This document shows, piece by piece, positions 36,295 to 45,000 of a DNA stretch of 64,000 bases. The DNA lies in the NCBI RefSeq assembly GCF_017813365.1, contig NZ_JAGIZA010000016.1, forward strand, positions 1 through 64,000, given 5' to 3'. Numbering within the stretch: the stretch's first letter is position 1; each line of letters starts with the position of its first letter. The translations under genes and the position numbers were made by a program. The notes under the pieces are model-generated. The model saw only the letters and a list, made by a program, of their open reading frames with translations, was not told where the DNA came from and made no database searches. The DNA is from Roseomonas indoligenes (GTDB taxonomy: Bacteria; Pseudomonadota; Alphaproteobacteria; Acetobacterales; Acetobacteraceae).

Positions 36295-37007
36295 AGGAGA
36301 TGGGGCGGGGTGGGCGGTGGGAGGGGAAGCGGGAAAGCGCCCCTGGAGGCGGCCCGCGAGGCAGCCAGGCCCGGGCGGGGCGGATCGGCCGGGCCGGGCG
36401 GGCTTTCCGGAAGCAGCAGGATGATCCCGGCCAGCAGCCCGGCGGGGATCAGCCCCCCACGGAGCCGCCGCGCCCTGCCCCGGGCCTGTGCCCGGGGGCG
36501 GGCCTTGCGCGGGCGCCGGGCGGGCTCGGACTTGGGTTCAGGGGGGCCTGCCGGCTGTGCCGGGCGGGGAGACTGCCGGAACAGCGCGTCCGCCCGCGCC
36601 AGATCCGGGACATTCAGCAGCAGCACCCCCACCCGCGCCGCCAGGGCATGGGCGGCGGGGGTGTAAGAGGCGTTGGAGACCACCGCCGCGCAATCCGCCC
36701 CGGCGAAGCCGCGGCCGGCCAGGGCTTCCTGCACCGCCCGGTTGCCGACGGGCCGCCCGTGGAGCTTGCACTGGAGCACGACAGAGCGCCCGCCTTTGCG
36801 GGCCAGCACGTCCACGCCCTGGTCGGCGGAGCCGCGGCCGAGGGTGACGGACCAGCCGCGCGCGGCCATGAGGTTGGCGCAGTGCCGCTCGAAGTCGCGC
36901 GGGGAAAGGTCAGCGGGCAGCGCCGCCGCCGCATCGTCGCCCCGGAGGAAGTAGAGGACGGCGAGGGCGAGAAGCGCGACGGAAGCGAGTAGCCCCCACG
37001 TTCCCAT
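36276..37007 (-). CDS. Membrane-anchored Mrr-like restriction endonuclease domain protein
   Basis: This 243-aa protein has an N-terminal membrane helix (residues 4-22, LLASVALLALAVLYFL), then a PD-(D/E)xK nuclease domain of the Mrr type: LSPRDFERHCANLMAARGW, the catalytic GVDVLARKGGRSVVLQCKLH (Asp66, Gln79-x-Lys81), and AVQEALAGRGFAGADCAAVV. A basic linker follows (RRPRKARPRAQARGRARRLR), then a second hydrophobic stretch (GLIPAGLLAGIILLLP) and a Pro-rich tail. The active-site residues look intact. Start ATG 37007 or 37013. It is monocistronic, with no methylase or other defence gene adjacent. A role in DNA repair or uptake is as possible as defence. Confidence 0.82.
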   Translation of the reverse strand: MGTWGLLASVALLALAVLYFLRGDDAAAALPADLSPRDFERHCANLMAARGWSVTLGRGSADQGVDVLARKGGRSVVLQCKLHGRPVGNRAVQEALAGRGFAGADCAAVVSNASYTPAAHALAARVGVLLLNVPDLARADALFRQSPRPAQPAGPPEPKSEPARRPRKARPRAQARGRARRLRGGLIPAGLLAGIILLLPESPPGPADPPRPGLAASRAASRGAFPLPLPPPTPPHLLRRPAG

Positions 37008-37198
37008 TGCCACTCCAGCCGGCCAGGCGTCACCGGCGGGCCGCCGGAGGGCCTGTCAGGGCCTGCGACTCGGGGCAAGCAAGGCTGACAGGCCTATTAG
37101 GTGCCGTTCTTCACAAAGCACTTCAACTGTGCCTGGCAAGTTTGGATCAGATTTTTGCCAATCTGATCAGGGATTTCCCAGTTCCCGGCCCGGGCGCC

Positions 37199-37822
37199 TC
37201 AGGCCGCCGGCCGACCCGGCTTGCGCAGCCCGTCCACGAAGACGTCGAGCAGCCGCAGCACGCTGGCCTGCCAATCCGGCCGTTCCTGGGCGTAGCACAT
37301 GCCGATCAGCGCCCGCAGCACGTCCTCCGGGCCGATGTCATCCCGGATCTCGCCGGTGCTGACGCCGCGCGCCAGCAACTCCCCCACAGCCCGGGTCAGG
37401 CGGTCCGAGGAGTAGGCCATGAGGTCCGGGTTCTTCTGCGTGGCCAGGGCCAAGGCGGCCAGCATGCCCTTCTTCGTGGCCACGAAGGCCACGTTGGCGC
37501 GGAGCCAGAGGCGAAGCGCCTCCGCCGGGCTCGCCTCCGCCTTCAGGACCTGCACGAGGTCGACGAGCTGCTCCACCTCCCGCCGGTACACCGCCTCGAA
37601 CAGGGCCTCGCGCGTGGGGAAGTGGCGGTACAGCGTGCCGATCCCGACGCCAGCCTCACGCGCCACGGCCTCCAGGCTCGCGCTCTCTCCGCCCTGGCTG
37701 AACACGACCTTCGCGGCTTCCAGCACGCGCTCGCGGTTGCGGACGGCGTCGGCGCGCGGCCTTCGCGCCCGCCCGGCCGGATCGCCGAGTTTCACACGGA
37801 CTTCGTCATTCGCCCCTTGCAA
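37199..37822 (-). CDS. TetR-family transcriptional regulator
   Basis: This is a 207-aa repressor. The N-terminal helix-turn-helix is SLEAVAREAGVGIGTLYRHF (residues 49-68), preceded by RNRERVLEAAKVVFSQGG; the ligand-binding part ends in a conserved TetR C-terminal helix (WQASVLRLLDVFVDGLRKPG). The start is TTG 37822, with GGAGGG eight bases upstream; GTG 37795 is the alternative. The ribosome site lies in an inverted repeat GGAGG-CAC-CCTCC (37825-37837) that could act as operator or control hairpin. It is divergent from the paoABC-like operon 190 bp away, its likely target. Confidence 0.85.
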   Translation of the reverse strand: MQGANDEVRVKLGDPAGRARRPRADAVRNRERVLEAAKVVFSQGGESASLEAVAREAGVGIGTLYRHFPTREALFEAVYRREVEQLVDLVQVLKAEASPAEALRLWLRANVAFVATKKGMLAALALATQKNPDLMAYSSDRLTRAVGELLARGVSTGEIRDDIGPEDVLRALIGMCYAQERPDWQASVLRLLDVFVDGLRKPGRPAA

Positions 37823-38011
37823 ACGGAGGCACCCTCCATATTCTAACCCGCAGGACGCCGGATCGGTGCTCGCCATCCATCCTGCGCCCGCCTTTTGAAC
37901 GCCGCCACGCATGTTTCGTCCAGCCGCACCGCGCATTGGCCCCACGGCCTTGCCCGGGCCTGGCCGAGACCGGGCGGATCCTAGCGCACAGCACCCGATC
38001 GGAGGTCCAGC

Positions 38012-38509
38012 ATGAGTTGGTCCATCACCCTCACCGTCAACGGCGAGCCGCGGCACGTCGAGCTGGACGACCCCCGGGTCACGCTGCTCGACCTGCTGCG
38101 GGAGCGCCTGGACCTGACCGGCAGCAAGAAGGGCTGCGACCGTGGGCAGTGCGGCGCCTGCACCGTGCTGCTGGACGGGCAGCGCGTGAACTCCTGCCTC
38201 GCCCTGGCGGTCAGCCATGACGGCGCCGAGGTGGTGACGATCGAGGGGCTGGCGCGGAGCGGCGTCCTGCACCCCGTCCAGGCCGCCTTCATCGAGCACG
38301 ACGCCTTCCAGTGCGGCTTCTGCACCCCCGGCCAGATCATGAGCGCGGTGGGGATGATCGGGGAGGCCCAGGCCGGGGACGACCCCGAGCGGGTGCGGGA
38401 GTGCATGAGCGGCAATCTCTGCCGCTGCGGCGCCTATCAGGGCATCACGGAGGCCGTGCTGGACGCGCAGCAGCGCATGGGCCAGGACGGCTGGGAGGAA
38501 GCGGCATGA
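38012..38509 (+). CDS. Aldehyde/xanthine oxidoreductase 2Fe-2S subunit (PaoA-like)
   Basis: This is a 165-aa small subunit with two [2Fe-2S] clusters. The plant-type cluster uses Cys42, Cys47, Cys50 and Cys62 (GCDRGQCGACTVLLDG); the C-terminal cluster uses Cys101, Cys104, Cys137 and Cys139 (CGFCTPGQIM, CMSGNLCRCG). It passes electrons from the molybdenum to the FAD subunit. GGAGG precedes ATG 38012. The E. coli PaoA homologue has a long Tat signal; this one starts directly at the ferredoxin fold, so the enzyme is probably cytoplasmic. It overlaps the FAD subunit by 4 bp. Confidence 0.93.
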   Translation: MSWSITLTVNGEPRHVELDDPRVTLLDLLRERLDLTGSKKGCDRGQCGACTVLLDGQRVNSCLALAVSHDGAEVVTIEGLARSGVLHPVQAAFIEHDAFQCGFCTPGQIMSAVGMIGEAQAGDDPERVRECMSGNLCRCGAYQGITEAVLDAQQRMGQDGWEEAA

Positions 38510-39564
38510 ACCGCTTCGACTACATCCGCCCGGCGACCGTGGCGGAAGCCGTGACCGCCGCCTCCGTGCCGGGCAGCGCCTTCCTTGCCGCCGGGACGAA
38601 CCTGCTGGACCTGATGAAGGGCGGCGTCGTCCGCCCCGAGCGGCTTGTGGATGTCAGCCGCCTGCCCGGGCTGGACGCGGTCGAAGCGCTGCCGGACGGC
38701 GCGTTCCGGATCGGCGCGCGGGTTCGAAACGCCGAGCTGGCGCATGACCGGGACTTCGCGCGCCGCTTCCCGGCGGTGGCGGAAGCCCTGCTCTCCGGCG
38801 CTTCCGCCCAGTTGCGGAACGCCGCGACCGCTGGCGGCAACCTGCTGCAGCGCACGCGCTGCGCCTATTTCTATGACCCTGCCAGCGCCTGCAACAAGCG
38901 CGAGCCCGGCGCGGGCTGCGACGCGCTCGGCGGCGAGAACCGGCTGCACGCCGTGCTGGGCTGGAGCGAGAGCTGCATCGCCACGCACCCCTCCGACTTC
39001 TGCGTGCCGCTCGCCGCGCTCGGCGCGGTCGTCGAGATCGAGGGGCCGGGCGGACGGCGTGAAGTGCCGCTGGAGGAGTTCCACCTCCTCCCCGGCAGCA
39101 CGCCGGAGCGCGAGAGCGTGCTCTCGCCCGGCGAGCTCGTGGTGGCGCTGCGCCTGCCCGCCGGGGCCGACGCCTTCGCCGCCCACTCCCGCTACGTGAA
39201 GCTGCGCGAGCGCACCTCCTACGCCTTCGCCGTCGTCTCCGCCGCCGCCATGCTGCGGATGGAGGGCGGCACCATCGCGGAAGCGCGGCTGGCGCTCGGC
39301 GGCGTCGCGCTCAAGCCCTGGCGCGCGCGGGAGGCCGAGGCCGTGCTGGCCGGCGCCCGCCCCGACGCCGCCACCTTCCGCCGCGCGGCGGAAGCGGCGC
39401 TGGAAGGGGCGCATCCCTCCGGCGAGAACGGCTTCAAGATCGAGCTGGCGCGCCGGATCGCCGCGCGCGCCCTGGCGCTCGCCGCCGCCGGCACGCCGGA
39501 GCGCATCCCGGCGCTTCCCGCCTCCCCCCTCGCCCCCGTCACGGGAGTCGCTCTCCATGGCTGA
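38506..39564 (+). CDS. Aldehyde oxidoreductase FAD / 4Fe-4S subunit (PaoB-like)
   Basis: This 352-aa subunit belongs to the CO-dehydrogenase flavoprotein family. FAD-binding motifs are FLAAGTNLLDLMKGGVVRP and NAATAGGNLLQRTRC. The insertion with Cys119, Cys129, Cys138 and Cys157 (RTRCAYFYDPASACNKREPG, then GCDALGG and SESCIATHPSD) is the extra [4Fe-4S] loop characteristic of PaoB rather than of xanthine dehydrogenases. This identifies the complex as a PaoABC-type aldehyde oxidoreductase. It overlaps its neighbours by 4 and 8 bp. Confidence 0.92.
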   Translation: MNRFDYIRPATVAEAVTAASVPGSAFLAAGTNLLDLMKGGVVRPERLVDVSRLPGLDAVEALPDGAFRIGARVRNAELAHDRDFARRFPAVAEALLSGASAQLRNAATAGGNLLQRTRCAYFYDPASACNKREPGAGCDALGGENRLHAVLGWSESCIATHPSDFCVPLAALGAVVEIEGPGGRREVPLEEFHLLPGSTPERESVLSPGELVVALRLPAGADAFAAHSRYVKLRERTSYAFAVVSAAAMLRMEGGTIAEARLALGGVALKPWRAREAEAVLAGARPDAATFRRAAEAALEGAHPSGENGFKIELARRIAARALALAAAGTPERIPALPASPLAPVTGVALHG

Positions 39565-41812
39565 AACCGCCATCCAGCTCCGGCACGGCTCCAGCATCGG
39601 CCAGCCGCTGACGCGCCGCGACGGCCCGCTGAAGGTCACGGGCGCCGCGACCTACGCCGCCGACAATAACCCACCGGGCCTGCTGCACGCCGCGCTGGCC
39701 GTCAGCACCGTCGCGCGCGGCCGCGTGGCCTCCCTCGACGTGGCGGCCGCCAGGGCCCATCCCGGCGTGGCGGAGGTCATCACCCCCGCCAACCGCCCGC
39801 CGCTTGCGGCGGACCCGGACGAGAAGACCGGCCCCTTCAGCTTCCGCCAGGAGCTGCTGCAGAACGACACCGTGCGCTACGCCGGCCAGCCGATCGCCAT
39901 CGTGGTGGCGGAGACGCTGGAGGCGGCGACGGAGGGCGCCAGGCTGCTCGCCCCGCGCTACGAGGCCGAGCCGGTGCTGGCCGAGCTGGACGGGCCCGAC
40001 GTCTTCACCCCCGCCGCTATCGGCGTCGGCAACGCGCCGAACATGCAGCACGGCGACGCGGAGGCCGGGCTGGCCGCGGCCGAGAGCAGCATCGCCGCCA
40101 CCTATGACACGCCCGCGCAGTACCACAACGCGATGGAGCCGCACGCCGTCGTCGCCGCCTGGGACGGCGACCGCGTGACGGTGGACACGCCGAGCCAGGG
40201 CCTGGCCTTCGCGGTGATGCGGATCGCCGGCATCTTCGGCATCCCGCCGGAAAACATCCATGTCCGCAGCCCTTTCCTCGGCGGCGGCTTCGGCTCGAAG
40301 GGGCTGATCTCCGGCCCGCAGCTCCTCGGCATCCTCGCGGCCCGCATGGTGGGGCGGCCGGTGAAGCTCGTGCTGCCGCGTGCCCAGATGTACGGCCCCG
40401 TGGGGCACCGCGCGCCCACGCGCCAGACCCTGCGCCTGGGCACGGACAGCAAGGGCGCGCTGACCGCGATCTCGCACCACGTCCGCACCGCCAGCAGCCG
40501 CTACGACGACTTCTTCGAGCCCGCCGTGGGCGTCACCCACTCGCTCTACGCCGCGCCCGCCATCGAGACGACGACGGACGCGGTGCGGCTGGACACGGGC
40601 ACGCCCACCTTCATGCGCGCCCCCGGCGAGGCCAGCGGCAGCATCGCACTGGAGAGCGCGATGGACGAGATGGCCGTGGCGCTGGGCATGGACCCGCTGG
40701 AGTTCCGCCTGCGGAACTACGCCGAGGTGGATCCGGCTTCCGGCAAGCCCTTCTCCTCCAAGGCGCTGCGGGAGTGCTACGCGCAGGGCGCGGCCCGCTT
40801 CGGCTGGGCGGGGCGGCCGATCGCCCCGCGCAGCATGCGCGACGAGAACGGCCTGCTCGTCGGCTGGGGCATGGGCACCGCGACCTTCCCCGCCCTGATG
40901 TTCGCGGCCCAGGCGCGCGCCGTGCTGCGGCGTGACGGCAGCGGCGTGGCCGAGACCGGGGCGCACGACATGGGCCAGGGCGCCTGGACCGCGCTGGCCC
41001 AGATCGCGGCCGATAGCATGGGCCTGGACATCGACCGCATCGAATTCCGCGCCGGTGACTCCAGGCTGCCCGATGCCGGCATCGCCGGCGGCTCCGCCCA
41101 CACCGCCACCGCCGGCGCCGCGCTCCGCAGCGCCGGCGAGGAGGTGGTCGCGAAGCTGGCGGAGCTGGCCATGTCCGACGAGCGCTCCCCCCTCTTCGGC
41201 GCCGGCAATGCCGGCGTGGTGGCGCGCAACGGGCGGCTGCTGCGGCGCGACGACGAGGCGCGCGGCGAGAGCTATGAGAGCATCCTGGCCCGCGCCGGGC
41301 TGGAGGAGATCGAGGGCAAGGGCCGCGGCGCCGCGGATCCCGCGGCGCAGGAGCACTACTCCATGCACGCCCACGGCGCTGTCTTCGCCGAGGTGAAGGT
41401 GGACCCCGAACTCGGCCAGGTGCGCGCCACGCGCCTGGTCGGCGCCTTCGCGGCCGGCACCGTCATCAACCCGCGGCTGGTGAACAGCCAGTACCTCGGC
41501 GGCATGATCTGGGGCGTCTCCTTCGCCCTGCACGAGGCGGCCGTGGTGGACCCGCGATCCGGCCGCGTGATGAACGCCAACCTCGCCGAGTACCACGTGC
41601 CGGTGAACGCCGACGTGCCCTCGATCGAGGCCATCCTGGTGGAGGAACACGACCCCCACGTGAACGCCCTGGGCGTCAAGGGCGTGGGCGAGATCGGCAT
41701 CACCGGCACGGCCGGCGCCATCGCCAACGCCGTGTGGCACGCGACGGGGGTGCGCGTCCGCCAGTTCCCGGTCGCGATCGAGGCGCTGATCGCGGATTGG
41801 CCGCAGTCCTGA
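39557..41812 (+). CDS. Aldehyde oxidoreductase molybdenum-binding subunit (PaoC-like)
   Basis: This 751-aa catalytic subunit carries the molybdopterin cofactor. Substrate- and cofactor-binding segments are visible: GQPLTRRDGPLKVTGAATYA, PFLGGGFGSKGLISGPQLL, FMRAPGEASGSIALESAMDE, GAHDMGQGAWTALAQIAADS, and the catalytic base Glu712 in KGVGEIGITGTAGA. It oxidises aldehydes (aromatic ones in E. coli) to acids. The chaperone PaoD/XdhC, which inserts the sulfurated cofactor, is not next to it. Repeat copy 7 follows immediately after the stop. Confidence 0.93.
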   Translation: MAETAIQLRHGSSIGQPLTRRDGPLKVTGAATYAADNNPPGLLHAALAVSTVARGRVASLDVAAARAHPGVAEVITPANRPPLAADPDEKTGPFSFRQELLQNDTVRYAGQPIAIVVAETLEAATEGARLLAPRYEAEPVLAELDGPDVFTPAAIGVGNAPNMQHGDAEAGLAAAESSIAATYDTPAQYHNAMEPHAVVAAWDGDRVTVDTPSQGLAFAVMRIAGIFGIPPENIHVRSPFLGGGFGSKGLISGPQLLGILAARMVGRPVKLVLPRAQMYGPVGHRAPTRQTLRLGTDSKGALTAISHHVRTASSRYDDFFEPAVGVTHSLYAAPAIETTTDAVRLDTGTPTFMRAPGEASGSIALESAMDEMAVALGMDPLEFRLRNYAEVDPASGKPFSSKALRECYAQGAARFGWAGRPIAPRSMRDENGLLVGWGMGTATFPALMFAAQARAVLRRDGSGVAETGAHDMGQGAWTALAQIAADSMGLDIDRIEFRAGDSRLPDAGIAGGSAHTATAGAALRSAGEEVVAKLAELAMSDERSPLFGAGNAGVVARNGRLLRRDDEARGESYESILARAGLEEIEGKGRGAADPAAQEHYSMHAHGAVFAEVKVDPELGQVRATRLVGAFAAGTVINPRLVNSQYLGGMIWGVSFALHEAAVVDPRSGRVMNANLAEYHVPVNADVPSIEAILVEEHDPHVNALGVKGVGEIGITGTAGAIANAVWHATGVRVRQFPVAIEALIADWPQS

Positions 41813-42122
41813 ACTTCCGGGTCTGGCGGTCCCAGGGGGAGAGAAGGAATTCTCTCCCCCTGGACCCCCTCTCATCTTTTTCTATCGGGCTGCCGCGGGA
41901 TGCTCGTCTGACGGTGCGCCTGAGGTCGATGACCTCAGGCGACTGACACGGCCACCAGGGCTGACACGGCTTTGAAAGCTTTTCGGCGCCGCCCTTCGAT
42001 CATCGCATCCGCGGTAGCCCGATGCAGGTCCAGGAGCCTCAGGCTCCTGGCTCGGGACAAACGCTTTGCGTTTGCCCGGGGATTCTAGGGAGGCAGCGCC
42101 TCCCTGAGGTTACCAGCGCCGC
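41813..42122. repeat. Intergenic mosaic repeat copy 7 (complete, reverse orientation)
   Basis: This 310-bp gap between two convergent genes is almost entirely one repeat copy. In order: C hairpin 41832-41863 (CCAGGGGGAGAGA...TCTCTCCCCCTGG), 20 bp after the paoC stop; CTCATCTTTTTCTATCGGGC; GCTGCCGCGGGATGCTCGTC; module A 41919-41939 (CCTGAGGT...ACCTCAGG); CGCATCCGCGGTAGCCCGAT; hairpin 2 42030-42050 (CCAGGAGCC...GGCTCCTGG); CAAACGCTTTGCGTTTG (42058-42074); hairpin 1 AGGGAGGCAGCGCCTCCCT (42087-42105), 18 bp from the 3' end of the MFS gene. Each convergent gene thus ends in a hairpin of the same element. Confidence 0.85.
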
Positions 42123-43361
42123 CTACTCCGCCGCCACCGCCGGGGTGGCGGTGCCACCGTTCCAAAGCGCCGGGTTCAGTTCTTCCGGCCGATCCGGGAA
42201 GAGCAGGGCGCAGGCGAAGGTGATGCAGGCGAAGGCGGCGAGCACGATCAGCGTGAGGCCGAGATTGCCGAAGGTGTCGTGCAGGTAGCCGATGGCGGGG
42301 GAGGCCGCGGCGGCGCCGAGGAAGCCGACGAAGAAGCGGAGCGAGTAGAGCTTCGCGCGCAGGGTGGGGGCGACGTAGCGGGCGGTCATCGTCTCGTTCA
42401 CCGTCACCTGGCCGAAGATGGCGGCAGCGGCGATGGCGGCCACGGGCAGCACCGCCCAGCCCTGCAGGAAGGAGAGGGCGAGCAGCGCCGGCACCAGCGC
42501 GAAGGCGAGCGGCAGGAAGACGCGCTTCAACGTGGTGCGGTCGATCATGCGGCCGACGGTGAACTGGGTGAGGCCGCCGAAGAGGGTGGCGGTGAAGGCC
42601 AGGGCGCCGACGAGGGGCAGGAGGGAGGGGCTGTCCGCCATCCGTTCCTGCATCAGCTTCGGGATCAGTAGGGTGAAGGCGTTGAAGACGAAGCCGGAGG
42701 CGACGGCCATGAGCATGAGGGAGATCACGGCCTGACGCACGACGGCGGGCGGGATCTGCGGAAAAGGGCGGGTGTTCTTCACGTGCTGGCGGGCATCGTA
42801 ATGCGGCTCACGCAGCCACATCAGGCCGAGGAGGAGGACGGCGACGGCGGGGACGAGGAAGGCCCAGCGCCAGCCGGCCTGGGCGACGAGCAGCGCCGTC
42901 AGCACGGGGGCGGAGGCGACGCCGAGATTGCCGAAGACGCCGTTGTTGCCCATCGCGCGGCCCACGCGGTCGCCGGCGGCCTCCACCAGCATGGCCGTGC
43001 CGATCGGGTGGTAGATGGCGTTGAACAGCCCGGCCAGCGCCAGGGCGGCGGCGAGGCTCCAGGGGCTTGAGACGAAGCCGGCCAGCAGCAGGGAGCCGCC
43101 GACGCCGAGGAAGAAGGCCGTCATCAGCGCCTGCCGCCCGACCTTCTCCGCCAGCCAGCCCATGGGCAGGGCGCCGATGCCGTAGAGGACGAACATGCCG
43201 GTGCCGAGCGCCAGAACCGGCCCGTACTCCGCGCCGAAGGTGGCGCCGTTGGTCGCCACCATGCCCAGCACGGCCGTGGCGAGGATCAGCAGCACGTAGT
43301 GGCAGACGAAGTGCGCGGCGTTGATGAACCAGATCTGCCGGGTGGCGGGGTCTGTTGGCAT
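42123..43361 (-). CDS. MFS transporter
   Basis: This is a 412-aa major-facilitator transporter with about 12 membrane helices. The loop 2-3 motif is seen as GWLAEKVGRQALMTAFFLGV (family form GxLaDrxGrrxxl), and the second-half counterpart as FTVGRMIDRTTLKRVFLPLA. NAIYHPIGTAMLVEAAGDRV, with its core YHPIGTAML, is typical of the Fsr/YfcJ-like subgroup. The substrate is unknown. It is divergent from an AraC-type regulator with 56 bp between start codons, so the regulator probably controls it. Confidence 0.88.
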   Translation of the reverse strand: MPTDPATRQIWFINAAHFVCHYVLLILATAVLGMVATNGATFGAEYGPVLALGTGMFVLYGIGALPMGWLAEKVGRQALMTAFFLGVGGSLLLAGFVSSPWSLAAALALAGLFNAIYHPIGTAMLVEAAGDRVGRAMGNNGVFGNLGVASAPVLTALLVAQAGWRWAFLVPAVAVLLLGLMWLREPHYDARQHVKNTRPFPQIPPAVVRQAVISLMLMAVASGFVFNAFTLLIPKLMQERMADSPSLLPLVGALAFTATLFGGLTQFTVGRMIDRTTLKRVFLPLAFALVPALLALSFLQGWAVLPVAAIAAAAIFGQVTVNETMTARYVAPTLRAKLYSLRFFVGFLGAAAASPAIGYLHDTFGNLGLTLIVLAAFACITFACALLFPDRPEELNPALWNGGTATPAVAAE

Positions 43362-43417
43362 TGGCGTTCTCCTCGCCCCGAAACTATCCTGGCCGGGCCA
43401 AGACGTTGGGCCATAGG

Positions 43418-44215
43418 ATGTCGCGAACCGGCCAAACTGTGATCCCGAACCTCAACCTGCCGCAGGACGCGGTGGACCGGCCCATGGCGGCCTTCGTGCG
43501 GGACTATGCAGACGGCCAGACCACGGGGCGGCACCGGCACGCGCGGGTGCAGCTCCTCTATGCCCTGCGCGGGGTGATGCGGATCACCACCGATGCGGCG
43601 AGCTTCGTGGTGCCGGCCGGTCGCGCCCTCTGGGTTCCGGCGGGGGAGCCGCACTCCGTCGCGATCGTAGGGGCGGTGGCGATGCGGGCCCTGTTCCTGC
43701 GCGCGGACGCCGCGCGGGCGGGGCCGGAGGGCGTCGCCGTGCTCGCGGCCTCTCCCCTGCTGCGGGAACTGATCCTGGCGGCCTGCGAGGAGCCGCTGGA
43801 ATGGGACGAGCACGGCCGGGGCGGCCACCTCGCCGCGCTCATCCTGGAGGAGATCCGCCGCGCCCCCAGCCTGCCCTTCGGCGTGCCGGAACCGCGTGAG
43901 CCGCGCCTGGCCCGGATGGCGGCGGCGTTGCGGGACGACCCGGCCATCCCCTGGTCGCTGGAGGAATGGGCGGCGCATGTCGGCGCGTCCCCGCGCAGCC
44001 TGTCGCGCCTGTTCCGGGCGGAGACGGGCCTGTCCTTCGGCGCTTGGCGGCAGGCGCTGCGGCTGGCCGAGGCGGCCGCGCTGCTGGCCCAGGGCGTGCC
44101 CCCGGCCAGGGCAGGTGCGGCGGTGGGCTACGCCTCCGCCCCGGCCTTCGGGGCGGCCTTCCGTGCGGCCTTCGGGATGACGCCGGCGGGGGTGCAGGGA
44201 ATGCGGGGCGGGTAA
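43418..44215 (+). CDS. AraC-family transcriptional regulator
   Basis: This is a 265-aa regulator with an N-terminal cupin sensor (RHRHARVQLLYALRGVMRIT, PAGRALWVPAGEPHSVAIVG) and a C-terminal double helix-turn-helix (PWSLEEWAAHVGASPRSLSR, LFRAETGLSFGAWRQALRLA, AGAAVGYASAPAFGAAFRAA, FGMTPAGVQ). The start at ATG 43418 follows the sensor alignment. The 56-bp gap to the MFS gene contains CCAAGACGTTGG (43398-43409), a perfect short palindrome close to this start that may be part of an operator. It is convergent with the ABC permease gene. Confidence 0.87.
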   Translation: MSRTGQTVIPNLNLPQDAVDRPMAAFVRDYADGQTTGRHRHARVQLLYALRGVMRITTDAASFVVPAGRALWVPAGEPHSVAIVGAVAMRALFLRADAARAGPEGVAVLAASPLLRELILAACEEPLEWDEHGRGGHLAALILEEIRRAPSLPFGVPEPREPRLARMAAALRDDPAIPWSLEEWAAHVGASPRSLSRLFRAETGLSFGAWRQALRLAEAAALLAQGVPPARAGAAVGYASAPAFGAAFRAAFGMTPAGVQGMRGG

Positions 44216-44254
44216 GCCGGCTCCGGTGGCCCTGGGCCTACCGGCGCGCCCCTG

Positions 44255-44968
44255 TCAGACCGCTTCCGCCGGCCGCGCCGGAATGGGTGGCGCGGTACGG
44301 CTGACCTCGGCGTAGCCGCGGCCGTAATGGCGTTCCAGCCGGACCTGGACGAGGTTCCACAGCGTGGTGAGCACGAGGTAGTAGACGGCGGCCACGCAGT
44401 AGAGCTCCAGAACTTCGAACTTCTCCTGCATCAGCACCTGGCTGCGGCGCATCACCTCCTCCAGCGAGATGACGGAGGCGAGCGAGGTGGCCTTGAGCAA
44501 CCCGTTCAGGGAGTTGCCCAGGGGCGGGATGATGAGGCGGGCGACCTGCGGCATGAGGACGAGGCGCAGCGTGTTCCAGCGGGACAGGCCGAGGGCCTTG
44601 GCGGCCTCCGTCTGGCCCTTGGCGACGCCGTTGAAGCCGCCGCGGATGGTCTCCGACAGGTAGGCGGCCTCATTCAGGCTGAGCGCGAGGAGGGCGGAAG
44701 GCAGCACGCCCAGCTTGATGCCGAGCTGCGGCAGGCCCGTGTAGATGAGGACAAGCTGCACCAGCAGCGGCGTGCCGCGGAAGACCCAGACGTAGAAGCT
44801 CGATGCTCCGTAGAGCAGGGCGTTCTTCGACATCCGCATCAGCGCCAGCGCGGTGCCGAGGATCAGCCCGATGATCATGGTGGCGATCGTCAACCCGATC
44901 GTCACGCCCACGCCTTCCAGCAGGTAGGCGTTCGTCAGGTAGGACAGGAAGGCCCTGACATCGAACAT
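44255..44968 (-). CDS. Amino-acid-type ABC transporter permease
   Basis: This 237-aa permease is of the HisM/GlnP family, with about five membrane helices. The first helix region TNAYLLEGVGVTIGLTIATM, GTPLLVQLVLIYTGLPQLGI, the Glu-Ala-Ala-type ATPase-contact loop (LNEAAYLSETIRGGFNGVAK, GQTEAAKALGLSRWNTLRLV) and LMPQVARLIIPPLGNSLNGL are typical. AAGGA lies about nine bases before ATG 44968. It is 32 bp after the binding-protein gene. No ATPase gene follows, so the transporter must borrow one. Confidence 0.92.
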   Translation of the reverse strand: MFDVRAFLSYLTNAYLLEGVGVTIGLTIATMIIGLILGTALALMRMSKNALLYGASSFYVWVFRGTPLLVQLVLIYTGLPQLGIKLGVLPSALLALSLNEAAYLSETIRGGFNGVAKGQTEAAKALGLSRWNTLRLVLMPQVARLIIPPLGNSLNGLLKATSLASVISLEEVMRRSQVLMQEKFEVLELYCVAAVYYLVLTTLWNLVQVRLERHYGRGYAEVSRTAPPIPARPAEAV

Positions 44969-45000
44969 CGGCCCGATCCTTCTCGGCTAGGGGCGAGGGC

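Noticed and set aside
37129-37198. AT-richer patch with ATCAGATTTTTGCC/AATCTGATCAGG, considered as an attachment site or small RNA
   Set aside because: Only a short imperfect repeat around GATCAGATT is present, with no integrase gene or terminator pattern near; too weak to call.
37199-38299. A single 366-codon frame fusing the TetR regulator with an upstream extension
   Set aside because: The extension covers the intergenic region and the antisense of the iron-sulfur subunit gene; TetR proteins of about 200 aa start near 37822.
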